A program made the position numbers and the translations under genes. A DNA stretch of 64,000 nucleotides, taken from assembly GCA_944321495.1 (NCBI GenBank), contig CALULP010000012.1, positions 62,001 to 126,000 of the forward strand. Reading direction: 5' to 3'. The notes below the pieces were generated by a model. The model was not told where the DNA came from and ran no database searches. It saw nothing but the letters and a program-made list of their open reading frames with translations. Origin of the DNA: an uncultured Bacteroides sp. (GTDB lineage Bacteria > Bacteroidota > Bacteroidia > Bacteroidales > Bacteroidaceae). Shown in pieces: positions 33,656 to 43,000 of this stretch; position 1 is the first letter of the stretch, and each line of letters opens with the position of its first letter.

Positions 33656-35383
33656 ATGTTTAGAAAGATTTATTGTATGTTGACGCTTGCCATAGCATTC
33701 TTATGGACATCGTGCAGCAGTAAGCCGGCTATGGAGCAAGCAGATCCTTTGGCTACTAAGGTCGTAGTGGCTTATGTGACTTCGTGGACAGACGTAATGC
33801 CTGATCCGTCGTACATGACGCACATTAATTATGCTTTTGGCCATGTCAACGACACATTCAATGGCGTGCGTGTGGACAATGAAGAACGTTTGCGCGCCAT
33901 TGTGGCATTGAAGAAGCAAAAACCTTCGCTGCAGGTGATGCTTTCCGTAGGCGGCTGGGGCAGCGGACGCTTCAGTGAGATGGCGGATGATGAGGCAAAC
34001 CGTTTGGCCTTTGCTGCCGATTGCGCCCGTGTAGTGAAGGAGTTCGGATTGGACGGTATTGACATCGACTGGGAATATCCTACGCAAAACAGTGCCGGCA
34101 TCTCTTCCTCACCGCGTGATACGGAAAACTTTACCTTGCTGATGCGCGACCTTCGTCAGGCACTTGGGGCAAATAAGACGCTTACGCTGGCTACCGTATG
34201 TTCGGCACAGTATATGGATTTCAAGGCTTTTTTGCCTTATATTGACTTTGTGAATATCATGGCTTATGATATGGGCGGACAGGACGGGCATCATGCTTCG
34301 CTTTACCCCTCGGAACATAGCGGTTCGATGACTTCGCATGAAGCTGTACAGGCCCATATCCGTGCGGGTGTACCTCCCTCGAAACTCGTCATGGGCATGC
34401 CTTTCTATGGCAAAGGTAAGGAAGGCTATTATGCTTATGCCGATTCGGTGGCACGTGGTTTGGTACAACAACGGTATGAAGAGCATTGGGACAACGTCGG
34501 TCAGTTCCCTTATTTGCTGGATGAGGCCGGGCAATTTGTCTATGCTTACGAGAATCCCCGTTCCATCTCCGCCAAGTGCCAATATATCTTGGACAACGAT
34601 TTGTTGGGTGGCATGTATTGGGAGTATGAAGGTGGCACTGGGGCAGACAACCTGTGTGGTGTAGTGGCCAATGCCTTGTTGGGTAAACCTCATCAGAAAA
34701 AAGTCCTTGTGCTTACCGAACGTGGCGGACAGCATGGCTCGTTTACCGATGCCGGTCTTGCCTGGTTGAAGAATGAAGGCAAGCAGATGGGCTTCAGCAT
34801 TACCGAGATCAACAATGCACAACCTATCACGAAAGAGTTCCTTAAGGCATTCAGTCTTATTATCCAACTCGATTTTCCTCCTTATACTTGGCCCAAGGAA
34901 GCAGAGGATGCTTTTATAGAATACATCGATAAGGGTGGTCAAGGGGGTTGGATAGGCTTCCATCATGCTACGTTGTTAGGTGAGTTCGACGGATATCCTA
35001 TGTGGCAATGGTTTTCTGACTTCATGGGAGGCATCCGTTATCAGAATTACATTGCAGCCCTTGCCGATGGCACCGTTAATGTAGATGATGCCCAGCATCC
35101 CGTCATGCAAGGCGTGCCGGCATCGTTTGTGATTCCCGGGGATGAATGGTACACGTACGATAAGAGTCCCCGTCCTAATGTACATGTGTTGGCCAGTGTA
35201 GATGAGTCTACTTATACTCCCGATTCAGACATCAAAATGGGTGATCATCCCGTAGTTTGGGTCAACGAGGCGAAAGCTGCCCGTAATGTTTATTTCCAGA
35301 TGGGGCATAGCGGTGCACTTTATGATGTAGAGGCTTTCACCACCATGTTCCGCAATGCCATTCGTTGGACGTTGGGAATGTAA
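33656..35383 (+). CDS. GH18 glycosidase fused to a ThuA-like domain, lipoprotein
   Basis: The ATG at 33656 gives MFRKIYCMLTLAIAFLWTSC, with a lipobox WTSC, and 575 residues. Residues 35-340 form a GH18 barrel: 'LQVMLSVGGWG', the catalytic DGIDIDWEYP with acid/base Glu140, and 'VNIMAYDMGGQDG'. From about residue 352 a second domain starts (KKVLVLTERGGQHGSF) with 'GGWIGFHHATL' and ends 'YFQMGHSGALYD', the ThuA-like class I glutamine-amidotransferase-type fold. GH18 cleaves beta-1,4-GlcNAc chains by substrate-assisted catalysis; the ThuA part has no proven role. It is the last gene of the kinase operon and is followed by a clear terminator. Two more ThuA proteins are encoded nearby. Confidence 0.88.
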   Translation: MFRKIYCMLTLAIAFLWTSCSSKPAMEQADPLATKVVVAYVTSWTDVMPDPSYMTHINYAFGHVNDTFNGVRVDNEERLRAIVALKKQKPSLQVMLSVGGWGSGRFSEMADDEANRLAFAADCARVVKEFGLDGIDIDWEYPTQNSAGISSSPRDTENFTLLMRDLRQALGANKTLTLATVCSAQYMDFKAFLPYIDFVNIMAYDMGGQDGHHASLYPSEHSGSMTSHEAVQAHIRAGVPPSKLVMGMPFYGKGKEGYYAYADSVARGLVQQRYEEHWDNVGQFPYLLDEAGQFVYAYENPRSISAKCQYILDNDLLGGMYWEYEGGTGADNLCGVVANALLGKPHQKKVLVLTERGGQHGSFTDAGLAWLKNEGKQMGFSITEINNAQPITKEFLKAFSLIIQLDFPPYTWPKEAEDAFIEYIDKGGQGGWIGFHHATLLGEFDGYPMWQWFSDFMGGIRYQNYIAALADGTVNVDDAQHPVMQGVPASFVIPGDEWYTYDKSPRPNVHVLASVDESTYTPDSDIKMGDHPVVWVNEAKAARNVYFQMGHSGALYDVEAFTTMFRNAIRWTLGM

Positions 35384-35429
35384 AGGAATAGGATAACAGG
35401 GTAATATCAATAGGTAATTGTTTTTTCAG

Positions 35430-35474
35430 CTTGTACCTGCGCTGCTTAAAGATGGTGGGGTACAAGTTTTTTTT
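35430..35474 (+). terminator. Rho-independent terminator after the GH18-ThuA gene
   Basis: CTTGTACC (35430-35437) pairs with GGTACAAG (35459-35466) and is followed by eight T residues. It closes the kinase-isomerase-transporter-GH18 operon. Confidence 0.85.
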
Positions 35475-35496
35475 GTGGTAATGCGAGGCATGTCAT

Positions 35497-35527
35497 TTTG
35501 CTTGGACCGGTAAAAGCACTATCTTTG
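35497..35527 (+). promoter_or_regulatory. Consensus promoter of the Gfo/Idh/MocA gene
   Basis: TTTG (35497-35500), a 19-bp spacer and TATCTTTG (35520-35527) fit the consensus exactly. The ATG follows at 35559. No AACC direct repeat is present, so this gene may not share the regulator of the operon before it. Confidence 0.75.
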
Positions 35528-35558
35528 TGTAGAAATGTATGTGAAAATATAACAGCCT

Positions 35559-36584
35559 ATGATGGAGAAAGTTCGTTTCGGAGTAGTCGGTACAAACTTT
35601 ATTACCGACTGGGTCATAGCCGGTGCCAGCCAAGACCCTCGTTTTGAATTGGCAGCGGTTTGCTCGAGAAGCCGGGAGAGGGCAGAAGAATTTGCCGCCA
35701 AGTACGGAATTCCCTACAAGTTTACGTCGCTGGAAGAGATGGCGAGCAGTCCCGTTGTCGACGCGGTGTATATTGCTTCGCCAAACTTTAAGCATGCCGA
35801 GCAGAGCATCCTTTGCATGAGTCACGGCAAACATGTGTTGTGTGAGAAGCCTCTGGCATCCAATGCCGCTGAAGCGAGGCAGATGATAGCCGCGTCTGCG
35901 AAGTACAACGTAACTTTGATGGAGGCGATGAAGTCGACGCTGAATCCCAATTTCCTCATGATGATGCGCAATGTGGAAAGGGTAGGGAAGGTGCGCCGCT
36001 ATTTTTCGTCCTACTGTCAATATTCGTCGCGTTATGACCGGCTTAAAGCGGGTGAACTGCCCAATGCTTTCAATCCTGCTTGCTCCAACGGGGCGTTGAT
36101 GGACATCGGCGTCTATACCATTTACCCTATGGTCGTTTTGTTCGGCAGGCCGCAGGAAGTGTTTGCCTCGGGCACTTTGCTCTCTTCTGGTACGGACGGG
36201 CAGGGTTCTGTCACCTTCCGCTACGACGGCATGGAGGCTAATGTGATTTACTCCAAGATAGCCGATTCGCATTTGCCATCTGAGATACAGGGCGAGGAGG
36301 GGACTATTGTGATGAACCACATCAGCAGGTTGAAACAGGTGACCTTTATCCCGCGCATGCCCCAGGCTGTGAGGGGAAATGGCGAACAGCCCGAAGCCGA
36401 GGACTGGTCGCAGCCGACCGATAAAGACCGTTATTATTACGAGGTGGCCGAGTTTATCGACCTGGTGCTGTCCGGTAGGCGGGAATCGGCTGTCAATACC
36501 CACTGCTGCTCGTTGATGACGATGGAGTTGATGGATGAAGTGCGCCGGCAGCTCGGAGTGGTTTATCCGGCTGATAAGACATAG
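35559..36584 (+). CDS. Gfo/Idh/MocA-family oxidoreductase
   Basis: A 341-residue protein without a signal peptide, so cytosolic. It has the N-terminal Rossmann motif GVVGTNFITDWVI, 'AVCSRSRERAEEFAAKYG', and the family lysine motif CEKPLASN, followed by the C-terminal beta-sheet domain ('GALMDIGVYTIYPMVVLFG', a classic signature). These enzymes oxidise or reduce sugar hydroxyls with NAD(P). In rhizobia the ThuB member acts with ThuA to make 3-keto-disaccharides, which makes its position among ThuA genes notable. It has its own promoter and converges on a ThuA gene across a repeat element. Confidence 0.88.
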   Translation: MMEKVRFGVVGTNFITDWVIAGASQDPRFELAAVCSRSRERAEEFAAKYGIPYKFTSLEEMASSPVVDAVYIASPNFKHAEQSILCMSHGKHVLCEKPLASNAAEARQMIAASAKYNVTLMEAMKSTLNPNFLMMMRNVERVGKVRRYFSSYCQYSSRYDRLKAGELPNAFNPACSNGALMDIGVYTIYPMVVLFGRPQEVFASGTLLSSGTDGQGSVTFRYDGMEANVIYSKIADSHLPSEIQGEEGTIVMNHISRLKQVTFIPRMPQAVRGNGEQPEAEDWSQPTDKDRYYYEVAEFIDLVLSGRRESAVNTHCCSLMTMELMDEVRRQLGVVYPADKT

Positions 36585-36601
36585 CAAATGGATTAAGGCA
36601 G

Positions 36602-36808
36602 ACCAAAGAGGCTGTATCAAAATGCAGTGGTAACTTAATTCTCCTCCTCCTGGGAGGAGGAGTACCCGAAGGGGGAGGTGGTAGGCAAAATATAACTTAC
36701 TGGAAATAAGGTTTTATAATCACCTACCACCCCGTCACTTCGTGCCACCCCTCCTCCTGGGAGGAGGGGAATCCATACTATATTTATTTCGACACACCCT
36801 CCTTTGGT
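36602..36808. mobile_element. MITE-like element with terminal inverted repeats
   Basis: The left end ACCAAAGA-GGCTGTATC (36602-36623) and the reverse complement of the right end ACCAAAGGAGGGTGTGTC (36786-36808) match over about 22 bp with three mismatches and one gap. Inside are nested inverted repeats: GGAGGTGGTAGG (36675-36686 region) with CCTACCACC, and two near-palindromes of the CTCCTCCTGGGAGGAG type on either side. No protein is encoded. The design is that of a non-autonomous element or a large folded RNA; copies elsewhere in the genome would decide. Confidence 0.6.
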
Positions 36809-36828
36809 TTTGATATCGGATTGTGGAC

Positions 36829-37749
36829 TTAATAAGCATGGAATGGCGCCTTAAACTCCGGCCGCAGGGTGTAGGTGTCCTCCAGCGGGAAGTCCTTGGG
36901 TGCCGGTTGGGTGACGTTCCCGGTGGCAGCCCATTCGGCGCCACGCAGCAAGGTTACCTGGAAGCCGGTGCACAGGATGGAGTAAATCATTTCCGGGTCG
37001 TTGCCGCAATGGCCCAGCACGTCAACGAATACACGTCCCTTGCCATAACGTACTGTCCACATTATTGGCTCGTGGCGACCGTTCTCTTCGATGGTGGCAA
37101 GGATTTCCATGTTGCGTCCCGGACCGCGCAGTTTGGTGTAGATTTCGTCCTTGAAGTGTTTCCAGCGCGGCGGAAGGCCTTGCATGATGGGATGTCCAGG
37201 TGCGCGGGTATCAATGATGGTCTCGTGCTGCAGCCCGTGGTAGCCTGCATATCCGGGGGAGTAGTCGTAGACGTATTGCCCGTCTTTCCAGTAGACGAAC
37301 GGCCCCCAACGCTCGTCGCGTCCGTTCCAGGCGCCCAGTCCGGTCATCTCGTTGTAGGCAGGCCAGTCTTCCATAGGAATGATGGAGGAGTGGAGCACTA
37401 CTACGCCGCCCCCGTCGGAAACATACTTTTCGAAGGCTTTGCGCACGGACTCTTTCCAAGTGGCTCCCCCATAGTTGATGATTACCAGGTTATAGCCTTT
37501 GAAATTGGGTTCGAAGCGGTTGATGTCTTCTCCGAAATCGGGTGTTATCAGCATGTCAACCTCAAAAAGCCCGCTGTTTTCCAGTATTTTTTCAATGCCC
37601 TGGCTGGCTCCTTTCCAATAATGGCTGCCGTCTTGTCCGGTGATGAGCAGGGTTTTGATGGGTTGGGCGGCATAGAGTGCGGAAGATAGCAGCGTAGTGC
37701 ATGCCAGCAGCAGAAGTGTGGATAGATATCGTCTCATAAGCGTTGTCAT
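36829..37749 (-). CDS. Secreted ThuA-domain protein
   Basis: A 306-residue protein with an N-terminal signal peptide (MRRYLSTLLLLACTTLLSSA, cleavage near LYAAQ). The mature part starts 'PIKTLLITGQDGSHYWKGAS', with 'GYNLVIINYGGATWKESV' and 'YVSDGGGVVVLHSSI', the ThuA-like fold. 'YGKGRVFVDVLGHCGNDPE' near the end is the usual C-terminal motif of secreted ThuA proteins. Its start overlaps the stop of the preceding gene by 4 bp (ATGA at 37746-37749), so translation is coupled; M5 is an alternative start. It is the last gene of the SusCD operon. Substrate and reaction are unknown. Confidence 0.82.
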   Translation of the reverse strand: MTTLMRRYLSTLLLLACTTLLSSALYAAQPIKTLLITGQDGSHYWKGASQGIEKILENSGLFEVDMLITPDFGEDINRFEPNFKGYNLVIINYGGATWKESVRKAFEKYVSDGGGVVVLHSSIIPMEDWPAYNEMTGLGAWNGRDERWGPFVYWKDGQYVYDYSPGYAGYHGLQHETIIDTRAPGHPIMQGLPPRWKHFKDEIYTKLRGPGRNMEILATIEENGRHEPIMWTVRYGKGRVFVDVLGHCGNDPEMIYSILCTGFQVTLLRGAEWAATGNVTQPAPKDFPLEDTYTLRPEFKAPFHAY

Positions 37750-38216
37750 TTATGGGTGGTTGGTTGGGGAGTACATTCTATACGGTCGTAGCAGCGGACG
37801 GTCTGCAGGTTGTAGCCCCGTTCGTCTACGCTGAATTTCCCGTCTTTGAAATAGGAGATGTAGAGTTCGGACAAACCGTCGGCGTTACGGTCTTCCACCT
37901 TCACGTAGTACGTGTCGTTTACATAAACGTCCGACATGTACTTCACTTCTTTCGAGTAGTGGTCCACGATGGCGTAGTACACTTTGAAGAGGTCGAAAGT
38001 CGGGTAATGTCCGTTGTCGTGGCCGAAGACCAGCACTTCTTCCATGCCGGGTTGGGCGTCCATGTCAGCCAGTATGGTCTTTTGCAGGTAGAAACCTTTG
38101 CGCACGGCCTCCGGCGGTGTATCTTCCCAGCCTTCCTGGTGGGCGGTACGGGTGAACTGTGCCGACACGGTAGTGCCGAGGCACAGCAGCATGAGTGTAA
38201 AAATCAGTTTGTTCAT
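37746..38216 (-). CDS. Secreted protein of unknown function with a VCBS/FG-GAP-like end
   Basis: The ATG at 38216 gives MNKLIFTLMLLCLGTTVSAQ, a signal peptide, and 156 residues. The mature part has 'TILADMDAQPGMEEVLVFGH' and 'VEDRNADGLSELYISYFKDG'. These Asp-rich D-x-[DN]-x-D-G-like repeats resemble calcium-binding FG-GAP/VCBS blades, but only two are seen. I do not recognise a named family. It is translationally coupled to the ThuA gene downstream, which suggests that the two products act together. It lies 269 bp after susD, beyond a hairpin and a tandem repeat. Confidence 0.65.
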   Translation of the reverse strand: MNKLIFTLMLLCLGTTVSAQFTRTAHQEGWEDTPPEAVRKGFYLQKTILADMDAQPGMEEVLVFGHDNGHYPTFDLFKVYYAIVDHYSKEVKYMSDVYVNDTYYVKVEDRNADGLSELYISYFKDGKFSVDERGYNLQTVRCYDRIECTPQPTTHK

Positions 38217-38294
38217 AGGCAATAATGTATAAATTAAGTTTATATAATCCGTTCATATCATCACGCGGACAGCATTGATAAACAACGCTTTCTT

Positions 38295-38375
38295 AGCGTT
38301 GAAGTGCTACCGTATCAGCGTTAGGGCGCTACCGCGCTGGCGTTGTAACGCTACCTTGCTGGGGTTGAAGCGCTT
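38295..38375. repeat. 22-bp tandem repeats (locus 1)
   Basis: Three contiguous 22-bp units (38295-38316, 38317-38338, 38339-38360) and a partial fourth share the core GCGTTGAAGYGCTACC, with the ends of each unit variable. Each unit can form a small AGCG...CGCT hairpin. The same family occurs in reverse orientation at 49818-49883. Confidence 0.8.
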
Positions 38376-38393
38376 GGTCGGGTTATAAATATA

Positions 38394-38450
38394 GGGCGCA
38401 AATTACGCATAATCTTGTAGATTCTGTGCTATTTGCGCCCCTTTTTATTT
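38394..38450. terminator. Hairpin downstream of susD
   Basis: GGGCGCAAAT (38394-38403) pairs with ATTTGCGCCC (38431-38440), with a 27-nt loop and a T-rich tract on the right. It may reduce readthrough from susD into the coupled secreted genes. Confidence 0.6.
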
Positions 38451-38485
38451 AAAAGATAAGAGTATTTCTGAGGCTTCAACGCTTT

Positions 38486-40027
38486 TTAGTTGAGCCAACC
38501 CGGATTTTGCGTCAATGCCCCGTTGGAAGCATTGATTTCATTCGACGAGATGGGGAAGTAGCGGTAGCGTTCCGTCCATCCTTTGGAAGCCAGGATTTCT
38601 TCTCCTTTGTCGAAGCGCATGATGTCGAACCAGCGTTGCATTTCGTCGATGAATTCATAACCGCGTTCTTCGAAGATGATGTCCAAAGCTTCCTCTTTGC
38701 TAAGCCCGATGAGGTTGATGCGGTGGTCTTCGTCTTGGAAGGCACGATCCCTGATTTGGTCGAACCAGCCTTGTCCCTCTGCGTCTACCGTGCCGTTGAT
38801 GCGTACCTGCAATTCGGTGGCCAGAAGCAACACGTCGGCATAGCGGTAGAAGCGGAAGTTGTTGCCGCAGTTGTCATCGGGGTTGATTTCGTTGGTGTCT
38901 TCCAGACGGCCGTGGTACTTGTAGTGGCCCAGTCCTTCGAAGTTCTCCTGTTGGTCGCTGACAATGAATTCGCTGCCTGCGGGCAATTCACCGTTTGCCA
39001 CCATCTCTTGCACTTTGCGGGCTTCTTCCGCGTAGACGATGACGGTTCCTTCGCGGCGGGTGTCGCCTTCCTTAAACATGTTGTAGATGGTGCTCGGCAT
39101 GGTGTTCTGTCCGTAACCGCCGGTCAGACCACCTTGATCTCCTGAGCGGGGGTCTACAATGCCGCGTCCGCTGAGCGAACGGCACAGTACCGTGTTTCCT
39201 TCGCCTTGGTTATCGCTGGCGAACTCGATTTCATAAATGGATTCAGAACAGAATTCGCCGGCTTTCAGCCAGATTTGCCCATAATCCTTCATCAGTTCGT
39301 AGCCGTTGTTCATGATGGCCCTCATGTCTGCCAAGGCTTGGGGGTAGAGCGACTCGGCGCGGTGGAACAGGATGAGCTTCGTGCGCAACATGCGTGCGGC
39401 GTCCTGATTGGTGCGCCCGTGGACGAAACTGTTCTTGTCCGGCAAGGCGGCAATGTTTTCGTCGGACAGGTCTTCCATCATGAACTCAAAAATCTCGTCG
39501 CGGGTGCCTTTCTGCACGTTGAAAATCTCGGATGTCTGCAAGCGTTCCTTGATGAGGGGAGCCTGCTCATATCCCATGAAGATATAGGCATAGAACAGTG
39601 CTCTGTAGAATTTGGCTTCGGCCAGTGAGGAACTTATGAAAGCTGGGTCAAGGCTGCTATGCTCGAGCTTGTCGATAAGCGTGTTGGCATCGGTCACGCC
39701 GTTGAACAGGCCGTAGTCCCACTCGTTCCACCAGGAAGGCGAATTGCTCGGGTCGAACGTAAAGGTGTCATACTTAGTCTTGTAGACACCTTCGCCCAAT
39801 CCGCCGCCGGTTTCCGATTCGTCGGACATGAGCGATGCGTAGCTGAATACTTCCAACAGACGGGTTTGTATATCGTTGATGATGGCCGTCATACCCATGT
39901 TGACCTCGGTCTCTGTCTTATAAAATTCTTCTTCCGATACCTGTGTGCGCGGGTTCGTTTCCAGGAAGTCGCTGCACGAGGCCATGCAAAGCCCCAGTGC
40001 GAGTGTGGAAATTAATATCTTTTTCAT
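38486..40027 (-). CDS. SusD/RagB-family nutrient-binding lipoprotein
   Basis: The ATG at 40027 gives MKKILISTLALGLCMASC with a lipobox MASC, and 513 residues. The SusD layout is clear: 'FLETNPRTQVSEEEFYKTE' at the start, helical TPR-like segments (ALFYAYIFMGYEQAPLI), 'NFRFYRYADVLLLATELQV' and the C-terminal 'IIFEERGYEFIDEMQRWFD'. It binds glycans on the outer surface and forms the lid of the SusC channel. It lies 32 bp after susC. Ligand specificity cannot be read; the neighbours suggest chitin- or chitosan-type chains. Confidence 0.93.
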   Translation of the reverse strand: MKKILISTLALGLCMASCSDFLETNPRTQVSEEEFYKTETEVNMGMTAIINDIQTRLLEVFSYASLMSDESETGGGLGEGVYKTKYDTFTFDPSNSPSWWNEWDYGLFNGVTDANTLIDKLEHSSLDPAFISSSLAEAKFYRALFYAYIFMGYEQAPLIKERLQTSEIFNVQKGTRDEIFEFMMEDLSDENIAALPDKNSFVHGRTNQDAARMLRTKLILFHRAESLYPQALADMRAIMNNGYELMKDYGQIWLKAGEFCSESIYEIEFASDNQGEGNTVLCRSLSGRGIVDPRSGDQGGLTGGYGQNTMPSTIYNMFKEGDTRREGTVIVYAEEARKVQEMVANGELPAGSEFIVSDQQENFEGLGHYKYHGRLEDTNEINPDDNCGNNFRFYRYADVLLLATELQVRINGTVDAEGQGWFDQIRDRAFQDEDHRINLIGLSKEEALDIIFEERGYEFIDEMQRWFDIMRFDKGEEILASKGWTERYRYFPISSNEINASNGALTQNPGWLN

Positions 40028-40059
40028 ATTGAATTGCAATTGTTTGAATTAGTGAAGGA

Positions 40060-43000
40060 TTAGAATACAATGTTCGCTCCAAAGGTGAAAGTGCGTGCCT
40101 GCGGGTAGGTACCTCCATCGAAACCGTTACGTGTTCCGACTTCGGGGTCGTAGCCCGAATATTTGGTGGCGGTAAACAGGTTTTCGCCTTGCACGAAGAT
40201 GCGCAGTTTTTGCAGGAGTAGTTTCTGCGTCAGGTTGCGCGGCAGGCTGTAACCGATTTGCAGGACTTTCAGGCGCAGGTAGTTGCCGTCTTCCACAAAG
40301 AGGTCGTTCGTCCATGTCGTATTGTGGTGAGGGTCACCGGCCACTACTTTGGGCAGGTGGTTGGAGGTACCTTCCCCGTGCCAGCGGCCCAACCATTCGG
40401 TTTCCCAGTTGGCTTGGGTGATGTTGGCGCGGCGATAGAATTTATATATCTGGTTGCCGGCAGCTCCTTGGAAGAAGGCGCTCATGTCGAAGTCTTTCCA
40501 ATTCACACCGAGTGAAAAACCGTAGGTCCAGTTCGGGTTCGGGTCGCCAATCATGGTGCGGTCTGCATCGGAAATGGTACCGTCGTGGTTGAAATCCACG
40601 TAGCGTACATCGCCCGGTTCGGCTTCGGGCATGATGAGGTCACCTTTCTCGTTGACATAGCTGTTCACTTCATCCCAATTCTGGAAGATGCCATCCGTCT
40701 TGTAGCCCCAGAAGTAGCCGTATGGATAACCGGTCTCCATCACAGAAACCGCGCCGCCCAAACCACCACCCAATTGTTGGAGGGTAGTGCGGTCGGTACC
40801 CAGTTTGGTGACTTCGTTCGTGATGTATGAGGCATTGGCGCTGAGGTCGAAGTTGACCTTGCCGATGTTGAAGCGGTAGGAGGCTTCCATTTCGATGCCT
40901 TCGTTCTCAACGGTTCCGATGTTGGTACGCATGGTACGGTAACCGGTATATTCGGGAAGGGCTACGTCCATCAACATGTCTTTGGTCTTTTTCTTGAAGT
41001 AGTCGAAGGTGAACGACAGGGAGTTGTTCAGCAGGCGCAGGTCAAGACCCAAGTCCAGCTGTTCGGAAGTTTCCCACTTCAAGTCGGAATTGACATAGCC
41101 CGAAGGAAGGGCACCTGTTGTTACGGAGCCGTTGATGACGGCATTGTTGCCCATGCTCATCATGCTGGTGTAGCCGAAGGGGTCGATGGACTCGTTACCG
41201 TTCTGTCCCCAGCTGGCACGCAGTTTCAGGAATGACAACCACTCGGGTCTGCCTTCCATGAAGTTTTCACGGGTGATGACCCATCCGGCAGATACAGAGG
41301 GGAAAACAGCATAACGGTGTTCCGGGCCAAAGTTGGAAGAACCGTCGCGGCGTACTACGGCTTCAAACAAGTATTTCTCGTCATAGTTGTAATTGATACG
41401 GGCAAAGATGGAAGCCAGCTTGTGGTCGTTGCCTTTGCCTTCCACACGTTCCAAGGTGCGGTCGCCGGTTGCAATGTCGATGAAGGCCTTGTCGGGGTCT
41501 ACGACCAGCAGGTCATAGTCCGTGCCTTTCAGGTTGGCATCACTGTAGGAAGCCAGGGTGGTACCGAACAAGGCACCGATGCTGTGTTTGCCGAATGTCT
41601 TGTCGTAAGAGAATACGTTTTCCCATTGCCAGGAGTACGCATCGCTTTTTTCGTCTTCTATGTAAGAAGTGCTATTGTAGGTAGTGGTATTGAGATCGTA
41701 AGCCGGTATCACGTTTTTGGTCGATACGAATGCCCATTCCAAATTGGCAGAGGTGCGGTACTTCAGTCCGGGCAGGATGTCGATGTCCAAGTTGAAGTTG
41801 GCATTGAATATTTGTTCCACCTTGCGTTGGTTGTTGTTTACCTGCATGGAAGCAAGCGGGTTGTTGATTTCGCGCAAGTCGATGATGTTGTACACACGGC
41901 CATTGGGGGCAGTGACATAGTTCGGGTACATTGCCTGATATTCGGCTATCTTATCGGGATCGTCTTGATAGATGGATTCGGTAGGCGGCAGGTGGTTGAT
42001 GGAGGCAATCAGACCGCTGGCTTCGCTGTTGTCGATGGTGTTACCCGTGCGGTTTACCCGCGAATAGCTGGCATTGGTAGTGAAAGTCACTTTGTTCAGG
42101 AAGTTGCGGCTCTTGATGTCGAACAACGTGTTGGAGTAGTTCAGACGTCCGTTGTAGCGTTCGTAGTCGGAGTGTCCCTTGGCGAAGATACCGCGTTGCT
42201 TGATGTAGCCGAATGAGGCATAGTGCGTGCTGTGCTCACCACCTCCGCTGACAGACAGCTTGTGGTTGATGATGGGCGCATTGTTATAAGTCAGCGCATC
42301 TTGCCAGTCCGTGTTTACGTTCGGTACAGAAGTAAAGTAGGGGTCAAGGCCGGAGTTTTCTGCCATTTCGTTCATCATCATTACGTATTGTTCCGTGTTC
42401 ATCAGGTCAATCTTCTTGGATGGATTCTGAATGCCGTAGGTAAACTCGTAATTGACGGTGGTCTTTTGTTGGAAAGAGCCTTTCTTGGTGGTAACCAGTA
42501 CAACGCCATTGGCACCACGGGCACCGTAGATGGCAGCCGAAGCAGCATCTTTCAATACTTCGATGGACTCGATGTCTGAGGGGTTAAGGTAATCGATGCC
42601 ATTGTTTGAAGGCATGCCGTCGATGATGTACAACGGGTCGGAATCGTTTACCGTACCTGTTCCACGGATACGTATTTTTGAACTGGTACCCGGCTGTCCG
42701 GATTCTGCAGTAATGGCTACGCCGGATATTTTGCCTTTCAGTACGTCTGATACGCTGGTAGGGGTTCCTACATTCAATTCGTCGGCACTGACTTTACTCA
42801 TGGCTGCAGTTACCACGCTTTTCTTTTGTACGCCGTAACCTACTACTACGACTTCGTCCAATGTTTCAGTGTCTTCGTTAAGGATAATGTTGTAGGTTGT
42901 GTTGCCTGTAGTGATTTTTACGGTTTGGGAAATAAAGCCGATGTAGCTGAACTCCAATTCCGAACCTACAGATACGTTTAGAGAATAGTTACCGTCAATG

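Noticed and set aside
38295..38375. CRISPR array
   Set aside because: The 22-bp units are directly adjacent with no spacers, and no cas genes are in the window.
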